64,000 nucleotides of DNA from Bog-473 sp963788585 (lineage in GTDB: Bacteria; Actinomycetota; Acidimicrobiia; Acidimicrobiales; RAAP-2): contig CAWBHA010000002.1 of the NCBI GenBank assembly GCA_963788585.1, positions 248,001 to 312,000 on the forward strand, given 5' to 3'. The notes beneath the pieces were generated by a model. It was not told where the DNA came from. It saw only the letters and a program-made list of their open reading frames with translations, and searched no databases. Every line of letters begins with the position of its first letter. Position 1 is the stretch's first letter. The position numbers and the translations under genes are program-made. Positions 52,488-60,896 of this stretch are shown in pieces.

Positions 52488-53981
52488 TCAGCCCCTGGCC
52501 TCCTCGCGGGCGTTCAGGACGCGCACGCCGCGTACCAGGACCGAGGGGCAGCCGTGCGACACGGGTGCCACCTGCCCGGGTTGGCCCTTGCCGCAGTTGA
52601 ACGCCCCGCCCAGCACCCAGGTCGATGCGCCGCCCACGGCCTCCATCGCCCCCCAGAAGTCGGTCGTCGTGGCCTGGTACGCCACGTCCTTGAGCTGCCC
52701 GGCCAGCTTGCCAGCCTCGATCCGGTAGAAGCGCTGCCCGGTGAATTGGAAGTTGTAGCGCTGCATGTCGATGGACCAGCTCTTGTCACCCACGATGTAC
52801 AGGCCACGGTCCACGCCGGCGATCAGCTCGTCGGTGCTCGGCCCGTCGGCCCCCGCATGGGCCAGCGACACGTTCGCCATGCGCTGGATGGGCACGTGCA
52901 TCGGTGAGTCGGCGAACGCGCAGCCGTTGGAGCGTGCGAAGCCCATGGTGGCGGCGATGGAGCGGTCGAGCTGGTAACCGACGAGCACGCCGTCCCGTAC
53001 GAGGTCGAAGGACTGCGCCGCCACCCCCTCGCTGTCGATGCCGACGGTGGCCAGCCCGTGCTCGACCGTACGGTCGCCCGTCACGTGCATGACGGGCGAT
53101 CCGTAGGCCAGCGTGTCCAGCTTGTCGAAGGTGGCGAAGGAGGTGCCCGCGTACGCGGCTTCGTACCCCATGGCCCGGTCGAGCTCGGTGGCGTGCCCGA
53201 TCGACTCGTGGATGGTGAGCCAGAGGTTCGACGGATCGACGACGAGGTCGTAGGTCCCCGCCTCGACGGACGGCGCCGCCAGTTTCGCTCCCAGTAGTTC
53301 CGGCATCTCCGCCAGCTCGGCGTCCCAGTCCCAGTTCCCCGCGTCGACCGGCCTGGTGAGGTACTCCCATCCCCGCCCCACCGGCGGAGCCAGCGTGCGC
53401 ATCGTCTCGAAGCCCGCCTCCGAGAGCGCGAGCGCCTCCAGCGCAGCGTGCAGCCGCACCCGGTGCTGGGTCGCCCGCGTGCCGTTGAGGTCGGCCAGGT
53501 ACGTCTGCTCGGAGACGGCGAGCGCCGACGCCGAGGTGTGCGAAACCACCTCGTGGCCGCCCAGGCGCCGGCTCCACTCGGCCAGAAGGGCGATCTTGTC
53601 CGCCGTCGGCACGGAGCACGGATCCACCTCGAACGCGCTCGACCACGACACCTCGCCGTGCGAGGGCTCGGGGGCAAGCTCGACGCGCCCGCCACCGGCC
53701 CGCCGGGTGACCTTCGCCATCTCCATGGCGCGCCCGACCAGGTTGGCCGCCTCCTCCGGCCGCACGTCGACCGTGGCGGCGAACCCCACCGCACCGTCGA
53801 CCACGACGCGGACGCCCATGCCGAATTCGGTGTCGTCCGCCGTCGTCTCCGGGAGGGCGTCGTGGAGGCGCACCGTCTGGCTGCGGATGCGCTCGACGCG
53901 GAGCTCGGCCGCCTGGCAGCCCGAGGCGGCGCCGAGGGCGGCGTCCGCCAGCGCGCCCAGGTCGTCGGCGGCCAACGGCAT
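52488..53981 (-). CDS. tldD: TldD metallopeptidase subunit
   Basis: A 497-residue TldD with the zinc motif HESIGHATELD (HExxxH) in WLTIHESIGHATE, a further Cys (NCGKGQPGQVAPVSHGCP) near the end, and an N-terminal RVVVDGAVGFAATVD segment. With PmbA it forms a protease that unfolds and clips peptides, known from microcin and RiPP maturation and from toxin-antitoxin turnover. ATG at 53981 shares one base with the stop of the oxidoreductase gene (TGATG), so it is coupled to that gene. No RiPP precursor is apparent nearby. Confidence 0.9.
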   Translation of the reverse strand: MPLAADDLGALADAALGAASGCQAAELRVERIRSQTVRLHDALPETTADDTEFGMGVRVVVDGAVGFAATVDVRPEEAANLVGRAMEMAKVTRRAGGGRVELAPEPSHGEVSWSSAFEVDPCSVPTADKIALLAEWSRRLGGHEVVSHTSASALAVSEQTYLADLNGTRATQHRVRLHAALEALALSEAGFETMRTLAPPVGRGWEYLTRPVDAGNWDWDAELAEMPELLGAKLAAPSVEAGTYDLVVDPSNLWLTIHESIGHATELDRAMGYEAAYAGTSFATFDKLDTLAYGSPVMHVTGDRTVEHGLATVGIDSEGVAAQSFDLVRDGVLVGYQLDRSIAATMGFARSNGCAFADSPMHVPIQRMANVSLAHAGADGPSTDELIAGVDRGLYIVGDKSWSIDMQRYNFQFTGQRFYRIEAGKLAGQLKDVAYQATTTDFWGAMEAVGGASTWVLGGAFNCGKGQPGQVAPVSHGCPSVLVRGVRVLNAREEARG

Positions 53982-54970
53982 CAGGTGACGGGCGTCGGCT
54001 GGCGGATCGGGAGGCCCGCGGCGGTGTAGATGGCGTCGATGAGCTCCATCGTGCGGATGGCGTCGCTGGCCGTGGTCGGGAACGACGCGCCGTCTTCGAC
54101 CGCCGCCACGAACGCGTCGAGCTGGAAGTCGTAGGTGGCGCGGCGGCTGAAACGCTCCTTGCGACTGCCGAGCGCGGTGGTGACCTTCATGCGATGGCCG
54201 TGCTGAGGGGCGAAGGGGTTGAAGACGGAGATCCTGCCGTCGTCGCCCGTCACCTCCGCGTGGAGCCGCAGCACCGAGGAGGAGAACATCGAGCACCCGA
54301 TGTGCGCGCTGCCGCCGTCGGGCAGGGAGAAGTGCGCGTCCATGGCCCGGTCCACGCCCGGAGAGGAGAGCTTGGCCTCCGCGCTGATCACCCGCGGCCC
54401 GGGCGCCAACAGGCGCAGCAGGCTGACGGGGTAGCACCCCATGTCCATGGTGGCGCCGCCGGCGAGCGCGAGCTGATAGCGGATGTCACCGCGCTTCCAC
54501 AGCGGCGCCGAGAACGCGACATCGATCTTCGAGATGTTGCCGAGCTCGCCCGAGCGCACGATCTCCACCAGCCGCTTGGCGAAGGGGTGGTACTGGTAGT
54601 GGAAGGCCTCCATGACGACCAAACCGGGATTGGCATTGATCACCTCGACCACGGCGCGCGCCTCGTCCGCGTTGGCCGTGAAGGGCTTCTCGCAGAGCAC
54701 GTGCTTGCCGGCCCGCAGGGCGGCCATGGTCCAGTAGCCGTGGAGCCCGTTCGGGAGCGGGTTGTAGACGGCGTCGATGTCGGCGTCCTCGATCAGCTCC
54801 GTGTACGAGCCCAGGACCCGGGGAATGCCCTGCTTTCGGGCGAACTCGTCGGCTCGGTCCCGGTCTCGGGCGGCCACGGCGGTGACCACGGCGCGCCGGG
54901 TCCTGCGGGCGGGCTTCACGAGGGCGACTGGGGCGATGCGAGCCGCCCCCAGGATGCCGATCCTCAGCAC
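53981..54970 (-). CDS. Gfo/Idh/MocA family oxidoreductase
   Basis: I start at GTG 54970, just before the Rossmann motif (LRIGILGAARIAPVALVKPA), giving 329 residues; an ATG at 55069 would add 33 residues with no family support. Further motifs are YNPLPNGLHGYWTMAALRAGKHVLCEKP, the standard EKP catalytic Lys, and MEAFHYQYHPFAKRLVEIV with conserved His, typical of trans-dihydrodiol or sugar dehydrogenase-like members. It uses NAD(P) on a sugar or cyclic alcohol. It is coupled to tldD by TGATG, an uncommon pairing. Confidence 0.86.
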   Translation of the reverse strand: MLRIGILGAARIAPVALVKPARRTRRAVVTAVAARDRDRADEFARKQGIPRVLGSYTELIEDADIDAVYNPLPNGLHGYWTMAALRAGKHVLCEKPFTANADEARAVVEVINANPGLVVMEAFHYQYHPFAKRLVEIVRSGELGNISKIDVAFSAPLWKRGDIRYQLALAGGATMDMGCYPVSLLRLLAPGPRVISAEAKLSSPGVDRAMDAHFSLPDGGSAHIGCSMFSSSVLRLHAEVTGDDGRISVFNPFAPQHGHRMKVTTALGSRKERFSRRATYDFQLDAFVAAVEDGASFPTTASDAIRTMELIDAIYTAAGLPIRQPTPVT

Positions 54971-55194
54971 GCGGTCATCCGGGCGCCCCGTAGCGTCCGC
55001 GACAGCGAGGCTGCGGCGGCACACGTTCCGGAGGGATGGGAGAGGGGGCACCCCACGGGGATCGGCCATGGCTGACGCGGCATGGGCAGGGACGCTAACC
55101 CACCAGGGGGCCGTCCGACGCTTGGTCGCGGCGCGGGTCGCGACGGCTTCGCCGGGTGGCGCCCGGCCGGCACCTTTGGCAGCATCGACCTGTC

Positions 55195-55815
55195 ATGGTT
55201 CCCGACCTTGCCTTGCCCGTCGTCCGCCGGGCCACGCACGACGACGTCGACGCCATGGCGGCGCAACTGGCGAGGACGTTCTGGGACGACCCGGTGACCA
55301 GCCACATCTTCTCGAACGAGGCGCATCGAGACGCGGGCCTGCGTGCCTACTTCCGCACCCAGATGCGCGCGGACTATCTCCCCTTCGGAGGCTGCTACAC
55401 GACCGACGGCCACGCGGGCTCGGCGATCTGGGCTCCGGCCGGCAAGCCGCTCCTCACCGGGCTCAAGGCCGTTCTCACGATGCTGCCGGTCTTCCGTTAC
55501 GTGGCGGCCAAACTGCCGCGGACCCTCCGGCTCCTCAACATGGTGGAGTCGATGCACCCCCACGAGCCCCACTGGTACCTCGCCACGCTGGGCACCGCCG
55601 TCGACCAGCAGGGAAAGGGCGTCGGCAGCGCATTGCTGCATCCCGTCCTCTCCCATTGCGACGCCGAGGGCATTCCCTGTTACCTCGAGTCCTCCAAGGC
55701 GCGCAACGTCCCCTTCTACCGCCGGCACGGCTTCGAGGTCGTCGAAGAGGTGACGCTGCCCGACGATGGTCCACCCCTGTGGACCATGTGGCGCGCACCC
55801 CGGCCCGTCTCCTGA
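55195..55815 (+). CDS. GNAT family N-acetyltransferase
   Basis: A 206-residue GNAT enzyme from ATG 55195. The acetyl-CoA motif A is LATLGTAVDQQGKGVGSALLHPVL, followed by ESSKARNVPFYRRHGFEVVEEVTLP. The acceptor side (FSNEAHRDAGLRAYFRTQMRADY) resembles puromycin-N-acetyltransferase-like fungal and bacterial members. Substrate unknown. The frame is open 13 codons upstream of the chosen start. Confidence 0.87.
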   Translation: MVPDLALPVVRRATHDDVDAMAAQLARTFWDDPVTSHIFSNEAHRDAGLRAYFRTQMRADYLPFGGCYTTDGHAGSAIWAPAGKPLLTGLKAVLTMLPVFRYVAAKLPRTLRLLNMVESMHPHEPHWYLATLGTAVDQQGKGVGSALLHPVLSHCDAEGIPCYLESSKARNVPFYRRHGFEVVEEVTLPDDGPPLWTMWRAPRPVS

Positions 55816-55859
55816 GCAGACCCGCCCGCCGGCCCGCCTTCCGGTGACGCCGCAGTGAC

Positions 55860-56768
55860 TCAGGTGGGATGGATGCCCTCGGGCATGGAGAGGACGTCGT
55901 TGACCACGGTCCCGAGGACGTCGATGACCGCCCGCGCCGGGGCAGAGGGCAGGCCGCGCCGCCGCTGGGCCACGCCGACCCGGCGGCGGGGGAGGCCGGA
56001 CACCGGCAGCACGGAGAAGCGTCCGCGCAGGTGGCCGGGGACCGCGGTGGCGGGGAGGATGGCCGGGCCGTAGCCGTCGAAGGCGAGGGCGGCGATCAGG
56101 CGGACCCCATCGAGCTCCATGGCCGGGCGCAGGGCGATGCGGGCGGGCACGGTTGCGCTGTCGATCTCGGCTCGCAGCGCCGTCCCCGGCGCCGGCAAGA
56201 GAAGCTCGAGCTCCGAGAGCCGTTCGAGGTCCAGAGCCGGTTCCGCGGCGAGCGGGTGGCCCGACGGGAGGATCGCGACCAGGTCCTCGTCGAAGAGCTG
56301 GGCCGCCATGATCTCGTCCCCGCTCAACGGGAAGGTGACGACGGCCAGGTCGAGCTGCCCGGAGGCGAGCTGCTGCTCGAGTTGGACGCTCGAGCCCTCG
56401 GCCACGTTGAGGTGGATGTGGGGATGCCGTACCCGCAGGAGGTCGAAGAGCTGGGGCACCAACCAGCGCCCGGTGGTGCCGATCATGCCGAGGCGGACCG
56501 TCCCGACCACCTCGGCACGCAAGGCGGTGACGTCCGCCACCATGGCCTCCAGCTCGTTGGTCACGCGGCGCGCCCGCTCGACGACGACCTCACCCTCCTC
56601 GGTCAGACGGCCCGAGGCCCGGTCGACCAGTTGCACGTCGAGCTCCCGCTCGAGGCGGGCCACGTGCGCCGACACGTTGGACTGGACCGTCCCGATGGAG
56701 AGCGCGGCGGCCGAGAAGCTCCCCGTGTCGGCGATCCCCAATAGTGCTTGCAGATGTTTCAACTCCAC
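55860..56768 (-). CDS. LysR family transcriptional regulator
   Basis: A 302-residue LTTR. The winged HTH spans LKHLQALLGIADTGSFSAAALSIGTVQSNVSAHVARLERELDVQL, split here by residues 5-50. The effector domain begins GTVRLGMIGTTGRWLVPQLF and contains EGSSVQLEQQLASGQLDLAVVTFP. The start is GTG at 56768. A perfect 6-bp dyad 44 bases upstream (56812-56826) matches the LTTR box layout and suggests autoregulation or control of the transcript behind the promoter at 56849-56877. Confidence 0.9.
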   Translation of the reverse strand: MELKHLQALLGIADTGSFSAAALSIGTVQSNVSAHVARLERELDVQLVDRASGRLTEEGEVVVERARRVTNELEAMVADVTALRAEVVGTVRLGMIGTTGRWLVPQLFDLLRVRHPHIHLNVAEGSSVQLEQQLASGQLDLAVVTFPLSGDEIMAAQLFDEDLVAILPSGHPLAAEPALDLERLSELELLLPAPGTALRAEIDSATVPARIALRPAMELDGVRLIAALAFDGYGPAILPATAVPGHLRGRFSVLPVSGLPRRRVGVAQRRRGLPSAPARAVIDVLGTVVNDVLSMPEGIHPT

Positions 56769-56811
56769 GACGCGTCTCCTGCTGACGGTGCTTGCCCGAG
56801 TTGCCCAGTCG

Positions 56812-56826
56812 ATCAGTATAACTGAT
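56812..56826. promoter_or_regulatory. Candidate LysR operator ATCAGT-ATA-ACTGAT
   Basis: A perfect 6-bp inverted repeat with a 3-base centre, i.e. the T-N11-A geometry of LysR boxes, in an unusually AT-rich patch 44 bases upstream of the lysR start. The halves recur in part at 56851-56856 (GACTGATTG), just inside the predicted -35 box of the plus-strand promoter. Confidence 0.5.
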
Positions 56827-56848
56827 GGTAAGTATCTCTTAAAGCTGC

Positions 56849-56877
56849 TTGACTGATTGCCGAGAGGCGGCCAAAAT
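56849..56877 (+). promoter_or_regulatory. Predicted sigma70-type promoter
   Basis: TTGACT (56849-56854), exactly 17 bases, then CAAAAT (56872-56877): 5/6 and 4/6 matches to the consensus boxes with optimal spacing. It points away from lysR. Initiation would be near 56884, about 190 bases before the next coding start, so it serves either a long leader or a small RNA ending at the hairpin 56931-56967. Confidence 0.45.
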
Positions 56878-56883
56878 GAGTTC

Positions 56884-56967
56884 CAGACCGCAGGGGAATG
56901 GAAGCCCCCCCTCCAGCCCTGGTGAGTCTCGAGAAGGGATCGCCCTCCCCCCCGGCGATCCCTTCTC
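56884..56967 (+). ncRNA. Candidate small RNA between lysR and the HAD-acyltransferase gene
   Basis: From the predicted promoter at 56849-56877, transcription would start near 56884 and meet a very strong hairpin at 56931-56967, giving an RNA of about 84 bases. No coding frame fits here. The element lies beside a LysR dyad, so it may be a regulated small RNA; alternatively, the hairpin is an attenuator in the leader of the downstream operon. The call rests only on promoter and terminator geometry. Confidence 0.35.
56931..56967. terminator. Perfect 14-bp hairpin between lysR and the HAD-acyltransferase gene
   Basis: GAGAAGGGATCGCC (56931-56944) pairs perfectly with GGCGATCCCTTCTC (56954-56967) around a C-rich 9-base loop, and CTAATTCC follows. 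It lies 107 bases before the downstream start. No gene ends nearby on the plus strand, so it must act on a transcript that begins within the intergenic region, or on the leader of the next operon. Confidence 0.6.
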
Positions 56968-57074
56968 CTAATTCCGGGCCGGGTGACGGGCGCGGGGCCG
57001 ACCGTGCTGGAGGCCCCCGGAAGGACTCTGCGGGAGGCCCCGGAAGCACGTGGCAACTGCTTTAGGCTGCGCCC

Positions 57075-58451
57075 GTGGCCAAGCGTGCGGTCTTCATCGA
57101 CCTCGACCGGACGCTGCTCTGCCGGGCCTCGGGGCAGGTGCTGAACCGTGCCCTGGTCGAGGAGGGGGTGCTCCCGGAGGGGCGCTCGCTGCCCGGGGAC
57201 CGCTTCCTCTACGCGGTGAACGACCGCTTCGGCGAGAACCTCGTCTCCATGGGCCTGGTGCGGGCCGCCGCCCGCGTCGCCCGCGGCTGGCAGCAGGACC
57301 AGGTCCAGGCGGCAGGGAAGCGGGCGGTGGCATCGCTCACCGAGCTGGTCGCGCCGTTCGCGCCGCAGCGCCTGGCCGCGTTCCGGGCGGAGGGGCACCG
57401 CCTGGTGCTCGCCACGACCACGCCCGCCGACATGATCGCCCCCTTTGCCGAGGCGATCGGCTTCGACGACCTCATCGCGACCGTGTACGAGACGAAGGAC
57501 GGGCGCTACACGGGCCGGCTGGACAACGGCTTCGTCTGGGGGATCGGCAAGCTGCGGGCGGTGCGGATCTGGGTCGCCGACCGGCACATCGACCTGGCCG
57601 ACTGCCACGCCTGCAGCGACAGCATTTTCGACACGCCGCTGCTCTCCAGCGTCGGCACGCCGCATGCCGTCAACCCGGATCCGTCGCTCACGGTCGTGGC
57701 GACGGCCCGACGCTGGGCCATCGAGCACTGGGACCGGCCGCCCGGAGTCCCGAGCGTGATCGGCCTGGAGCCCTACCACATGCTCCGGCCGTTCGTCCGC
57801 AAGCTCACGTTCCCGTACGCGCGCTTCGACATCAGCGGCGTCGAGCACGTGCCGGCTCGAGGGCCGGTGCTCCTCGCCTCGAACCACCGGAGCTATTTCG
57901 ACGTGGCCGCCCTGGCGCTGGTGGCCCGGGAGATCGGCCGCCCGGTGCGTTTCCTCGGGAAGAAGGAGATCTTCGACGCCCCCGTCGTCGGCACGATCGC
58001 CCGGGCCATCGGCGGCATCAGCGTCGACCGGGGCAGTGGCTCGGGCCAGCCGCTGCGCGACGCGGAGGCCGCCCTCAAGGCGGGCGAGGTCGTGATCGTG
58101 CTCCCGCAGGGCACGATCCCCCGTGGCCGTGACTTCTTCGACCCGCGGCTGTACGGCAAGACGGGGACGGCCCGCCTGGCCGCCGCCACCGGCGCCACGG
58201 TCGTGCCGGTCGGGTTGTGGGGCACCGAGAAGGTGTGGCCCCGCTCGGCGCGGGTGCCCGATTTCACGCTCGTGCGCAAGCCGCCCACGGTGCGCGTCCG
58301 GGTAGGCAAGCCCGTGGCACTGTCCCTCACCGACGCCAAGGCGGACACCGAGAACATCATGGAGGCCATCAGCGCGTTGCTGCCGCCCGAGTCGAGGGTG
58401 CGCCACGAGCCGACGGCGGAGGAGCTGGCCCGCACCAAGCCGCCTCGGTGA
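57075..58451 (+). CDS. HAD-IB phosphatase / 1-acylglycerol-3-phosphate acyltransferase fusion
   Basis: A 458-residue two-domain protein from GTG 57075. Residues 1-200 are a HAD-IB phosphatase (FIDLDRTLL as the DxDxT motif, LATTTPADM, and ACSDSIFDTPLL as the acidic motif). Residues 230-440 are a PlsC-type acyltransferase with NHRSYFD (HX4D), FLGKKEIFDAPVVG, and VIVLPQGTIPRG in place of the usual FPEGTRS. Such fusions are known in mycobacteria and other actinobacteria for phosphatidic acid synthesis. Its stop overlaps the start of murT by four bases. Confidence 0.88.
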   Translation: MAKRAVFIDLDRTLLCRASGQVLNRALVEEGVLPEGRSLPGDRFLYAVNDRFGENLVSMGLVRAAARVARGWQQDQVQAAGKRAVASLTELVAPFAPQRLAAFRAEGHRLVLATTTPADMIAPFAEAIGFDDLIATVYETKDGRYTGRLDNGFVWGIGKLRAVRIWVADRHIDLADCHACSDSIFDTPLLSSVGTPHAVNPDPSLTVVATARRWAIEHWDRPPGVPSVIGLEPYHMLRPFVRKLTFPYARFDISGVEHVPARGPVLLASNHRSYFDVAALALVAREIGRPVRFLGKKEIFDAPVVGTIARAIGGISVDRGSGSGQPLRDAEAALKAGEVVIVLPQGTIPRGRDFFDPRLYGKTGTARLAAATGATVVPVGLWGTEKVWPRSARVPDFTLVRKPPTVRVRVGKPVALSLTDAKADTENIMEAISALLPPESRVRHEPTAEELARTKPPR

Positions 58452-59684
58452 GGGCGCAGCTCGCCCGCGCCACGACCCGGGCTGTCAACGCGGCGTCACG
58501 CCGCCTCGGTCGGGGCCAGGGGACGGTCGCCGGCGGCCGCGCCGGGCTCCGCGTCGACCCGCGGCTGCTGGAGCACCTCGAGCGCGGGCCGGCAGGTGGT
58601 GCTCGTCACCGGGACCAACGGCAAGACCACGACGACGCGGCTCGCGACGGTGGGGCTGGGTGCGACGGGCGACGCAGTCGTCAGCAACGAGACCGGTTCC
58701 AACATGCCGCCGGGCCACGTGGCGGCGCTGGCCGGGACGGCCGCCGTGCGCGCCGTCCTCGAGGTGGACGAGATCTACCTGCCGCGGGTCCTGACCGCGA
58801 CCGCGGCAATGGCCGTCGTGCTCCTCAACCTCTCGCGTGACCAGCTCGACCGGACGAACGAGGTGCGCATGGTCGCCGCGCGTTGGCGGGCGTCCCTGGC
58901 CGCCGCACCGCGGACCCATGTCGTGGCCAACGCAGACGACCCCCTCGTGGTGTGGGGGGCCGGCGCCGCCCGCGACGTCCACTGGGTCGGGGCGGGACTT
59001 CGCTGGCAGCTCGATGCGGGCGGCTGCCCGTCGTGCGAGGGCCGCATCGTGTTCGGTCCCGACGCTTGGTCCTGCGCCGCGTGCGGGTTTGCCCGGCCCA
59101 CCCCGGAGGTGACGCTGGAGGTCGCGCCGGACGGGGCGACGCGTGGCGTGTGGGCCGACGGGCGGAGCCACCCGATCGTGCTGGCGCTACCCGGCCGGTT
59201 CAACCGGGCCAACGCGCTCATGGCCGCCGTGGCCGCCGGCGTCTGCGGGATCGATCCCGGCGCCGCCCTGGACGCCATGGCGGCCGTGGACCATGTCGCC
59301 GGCCGTTTCACCGTGCGCACCGTCGGCGGGGTTCCGGCCCGGCTCATGCTGGCCAAGAACCCCGCCGGCTGGGACGAGCTCCTCGACCTGGTCGCGGGCG
59401 CCGATGCGCCACTCGTCGTCAGCATCAACGCGCGGGTTGCCGACGGCACCGATCCGAGCTGGCTGTGGGACGTGCCCTTCGAGCGCCTCATCGGGCGCGC
59501 CGTGGTGGCGACGGGCGAGCGGTACCGCGACCTCTCCGTGCGCCTGCAGTACGCCGGCGTGGTCCACGCGTGCGAGCCCGATCCCGTGCGTGCCGTGGTC
59601 CGCGCGGCCGACGGCGCCGACGCGGTGGTCGACGTGATCGGGAACTACACGGCCTTCCACGATCTCCTGGGGGCCCCTGCGTGA
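58448..59684 (+). CDS. murT: Lipid II isoglutaminyl synthase subunit MurT (one frameshift)
   Basis: Conceptual 411-residue Mur-ligase-like protein from GTG 58448, overlapping the upstream stop (GTGA). The P-loop is LVTGTNGKTTTTRL, the Mur motif LEVDEIYLPRVL with NLSRDQLDRTNEV, and a zinc ribbon CPSCEGRIVFGPDAWSCAAC inserted in the middle domain as in known MurT proteins. The C-terminal DUF1727 part includes AKNPAGWDELLDLV. One extra base near 58590 separates the N-terminus. MurT with GatD amidates the D-Glu of lipid II, which peptidoglycan crosslinking needs. Confidence 0.92.
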
Positions 59685-60431
59685 GCGCACCGCTCCGTAT
59701 CGCGGTGGTCTACCCCGACCTGCTCGGCACCTACGGCGACGGCGGGAACGGAGTGGTCCTGGCCCGGCGCGCCGAGTGGCGCGGCCGGGACGTGGAGCTG
59801 CTCCAGGCGCCCTCGGACCGTCCTCTCCCGCGGGCCGACGTCTATTGCCTGGGGGGCGGGGAGGACGGTCCCCAGGTCCGCGCCGCACGCCGCGCTCATC
59901 GATGACGGCACGCTCGGCGATCAGGTGCGCCAGGGCGCGGTCGTGCTGGCCGTGTGCGCCGGGTTCCAGGTGGTGGGCAGGAGCTTCCCCGGAGCGGACG
60001 CCGAACCACACGAGGGCGTGGGGCTGCTCGAGATCGAGACCGTGAAGGGCGTCGGGCCGCGCGCCGTCGGCGAGGTCCTCGCCGACCCGGTCGGGGTCGC
60101 CTCGCTCCCGGTCCTGACCGGCTTCGAGAACCACGGCGGGCGCACCACGCTCGGTCCCGGCGTGTGCCCGCTCGGCCGCGTCACCGCGGGTGTGGGCAAC
60201 GGCGACGGGGAAGGGGTCGACGGCGCGGTCCACGGGCGGGTCGTCGGGACGTACCTCCACGGTCCCGTGCTGGCGCGCAACCCCGCGCTGGCGGACGTGC
60301 TCCTTTCCTGGGCGACGGGCGATGCGTCGCTGGAGCCACTCGATGACGACGCGGCGCGGCAGCTCCGCGACGAGCGCCTCGCCGCCGCGGGGGGCGGCGG
60401 CCGCCGGCGCCTGCGTTCCCGGAACACGTAG
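59681..60431 (+). CDS. gatD: Lipid II isoglutaminyl synthase glutaminase subunit GatD (one frameshift)
   Basis: Conceptual 249-residue class I glutamine amidotransferase from GTG 59681, overlapping murT by four bases. The start is LRIAVVYPDLLGTYGDGGN; the nucleophile elbow is VLAVCAGFQVVG and the catalytic His is in VVGTYLHGPVLARNP, both typical of GatD. One extra base near 59885 breaks the frame. It supplies ammonia to MurT for D-isoglutamine formation in lipid II. Confidence 0.9.
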
Positions 60432-60449
60432 TTCGAAAGCGAGATCTCC

Positions 60450-60857
60450 ATGCGGACGGTGTTGAACGTGCTGTGGCTCCTCCTCTCGGGGATCTGGCTG
60501 GCCGTGGGGTACGCCCTGGCCGGCCTCGTGCTCTGCCTCCTGATCGTCACGATCCCCTTCGGGCTGGCCTGCTTCCGCCTGGCCGCCTTCGTCCTGTGGC
60601 CGTTCGGGCGGGCCGTCGTGCGTCGCCCCGAGGCGGGTGCGCCCTCGGCGCTCGGCAACGTGCTCTGGTTCATCCTCGCCGGGCTCTGGATGGCGATTGC
60701 GCACGTCGTCCTGGGTGCAGTGCTCTGCCTCACGATCATCGGGATCCCTCTGGGACTGGGGAACTTCAAGCTGGCGGCCGTCGCCATCGCACCGCTGGGC
60801 AAGGAGATCGTGCCGACGAGCGATCCTCGGGCGGCGGCGGGAGCCATCGTCTTTTGA
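60450..60857 (+). CDS. YccF domain membrane protein
   Basis: A 135-residue inner-membrane protein of the YccF (DUF307) family, with two copies of the motif NVLWxLLxGxWLAxxxxxxGxxLCLxIxxIPFG: NVLWLLLSGIWLAVGYALAG and NVLWFILAGLWMAIAHVVLG. Each is followed by (T/G)IPxGLxxFxLAxxxxxPxG. ATG at 60450 has GAAAGCGAGATCTCC upstream. It is 18 bases after gatD and may belong to that operon. Function unknown. Confidence 0.88.
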   Translation: MRTVLNVLWLLLSGIWLAVGYALAGLVLCLLIVTIPFGLACFRLAAFVLWPFGRAVVRRPEAGAPSALGNVLWFILAGLWMAIAHVVLGAVLCLTIIGIPLGLGNFKLAAVAIAPLGKEIVPTSDPRAAAGAIVF

Positions 60858-60896
60858 CCCGGCGTCGCGGCCCCCGAAAGGCGCCCGCCTCCCCGG

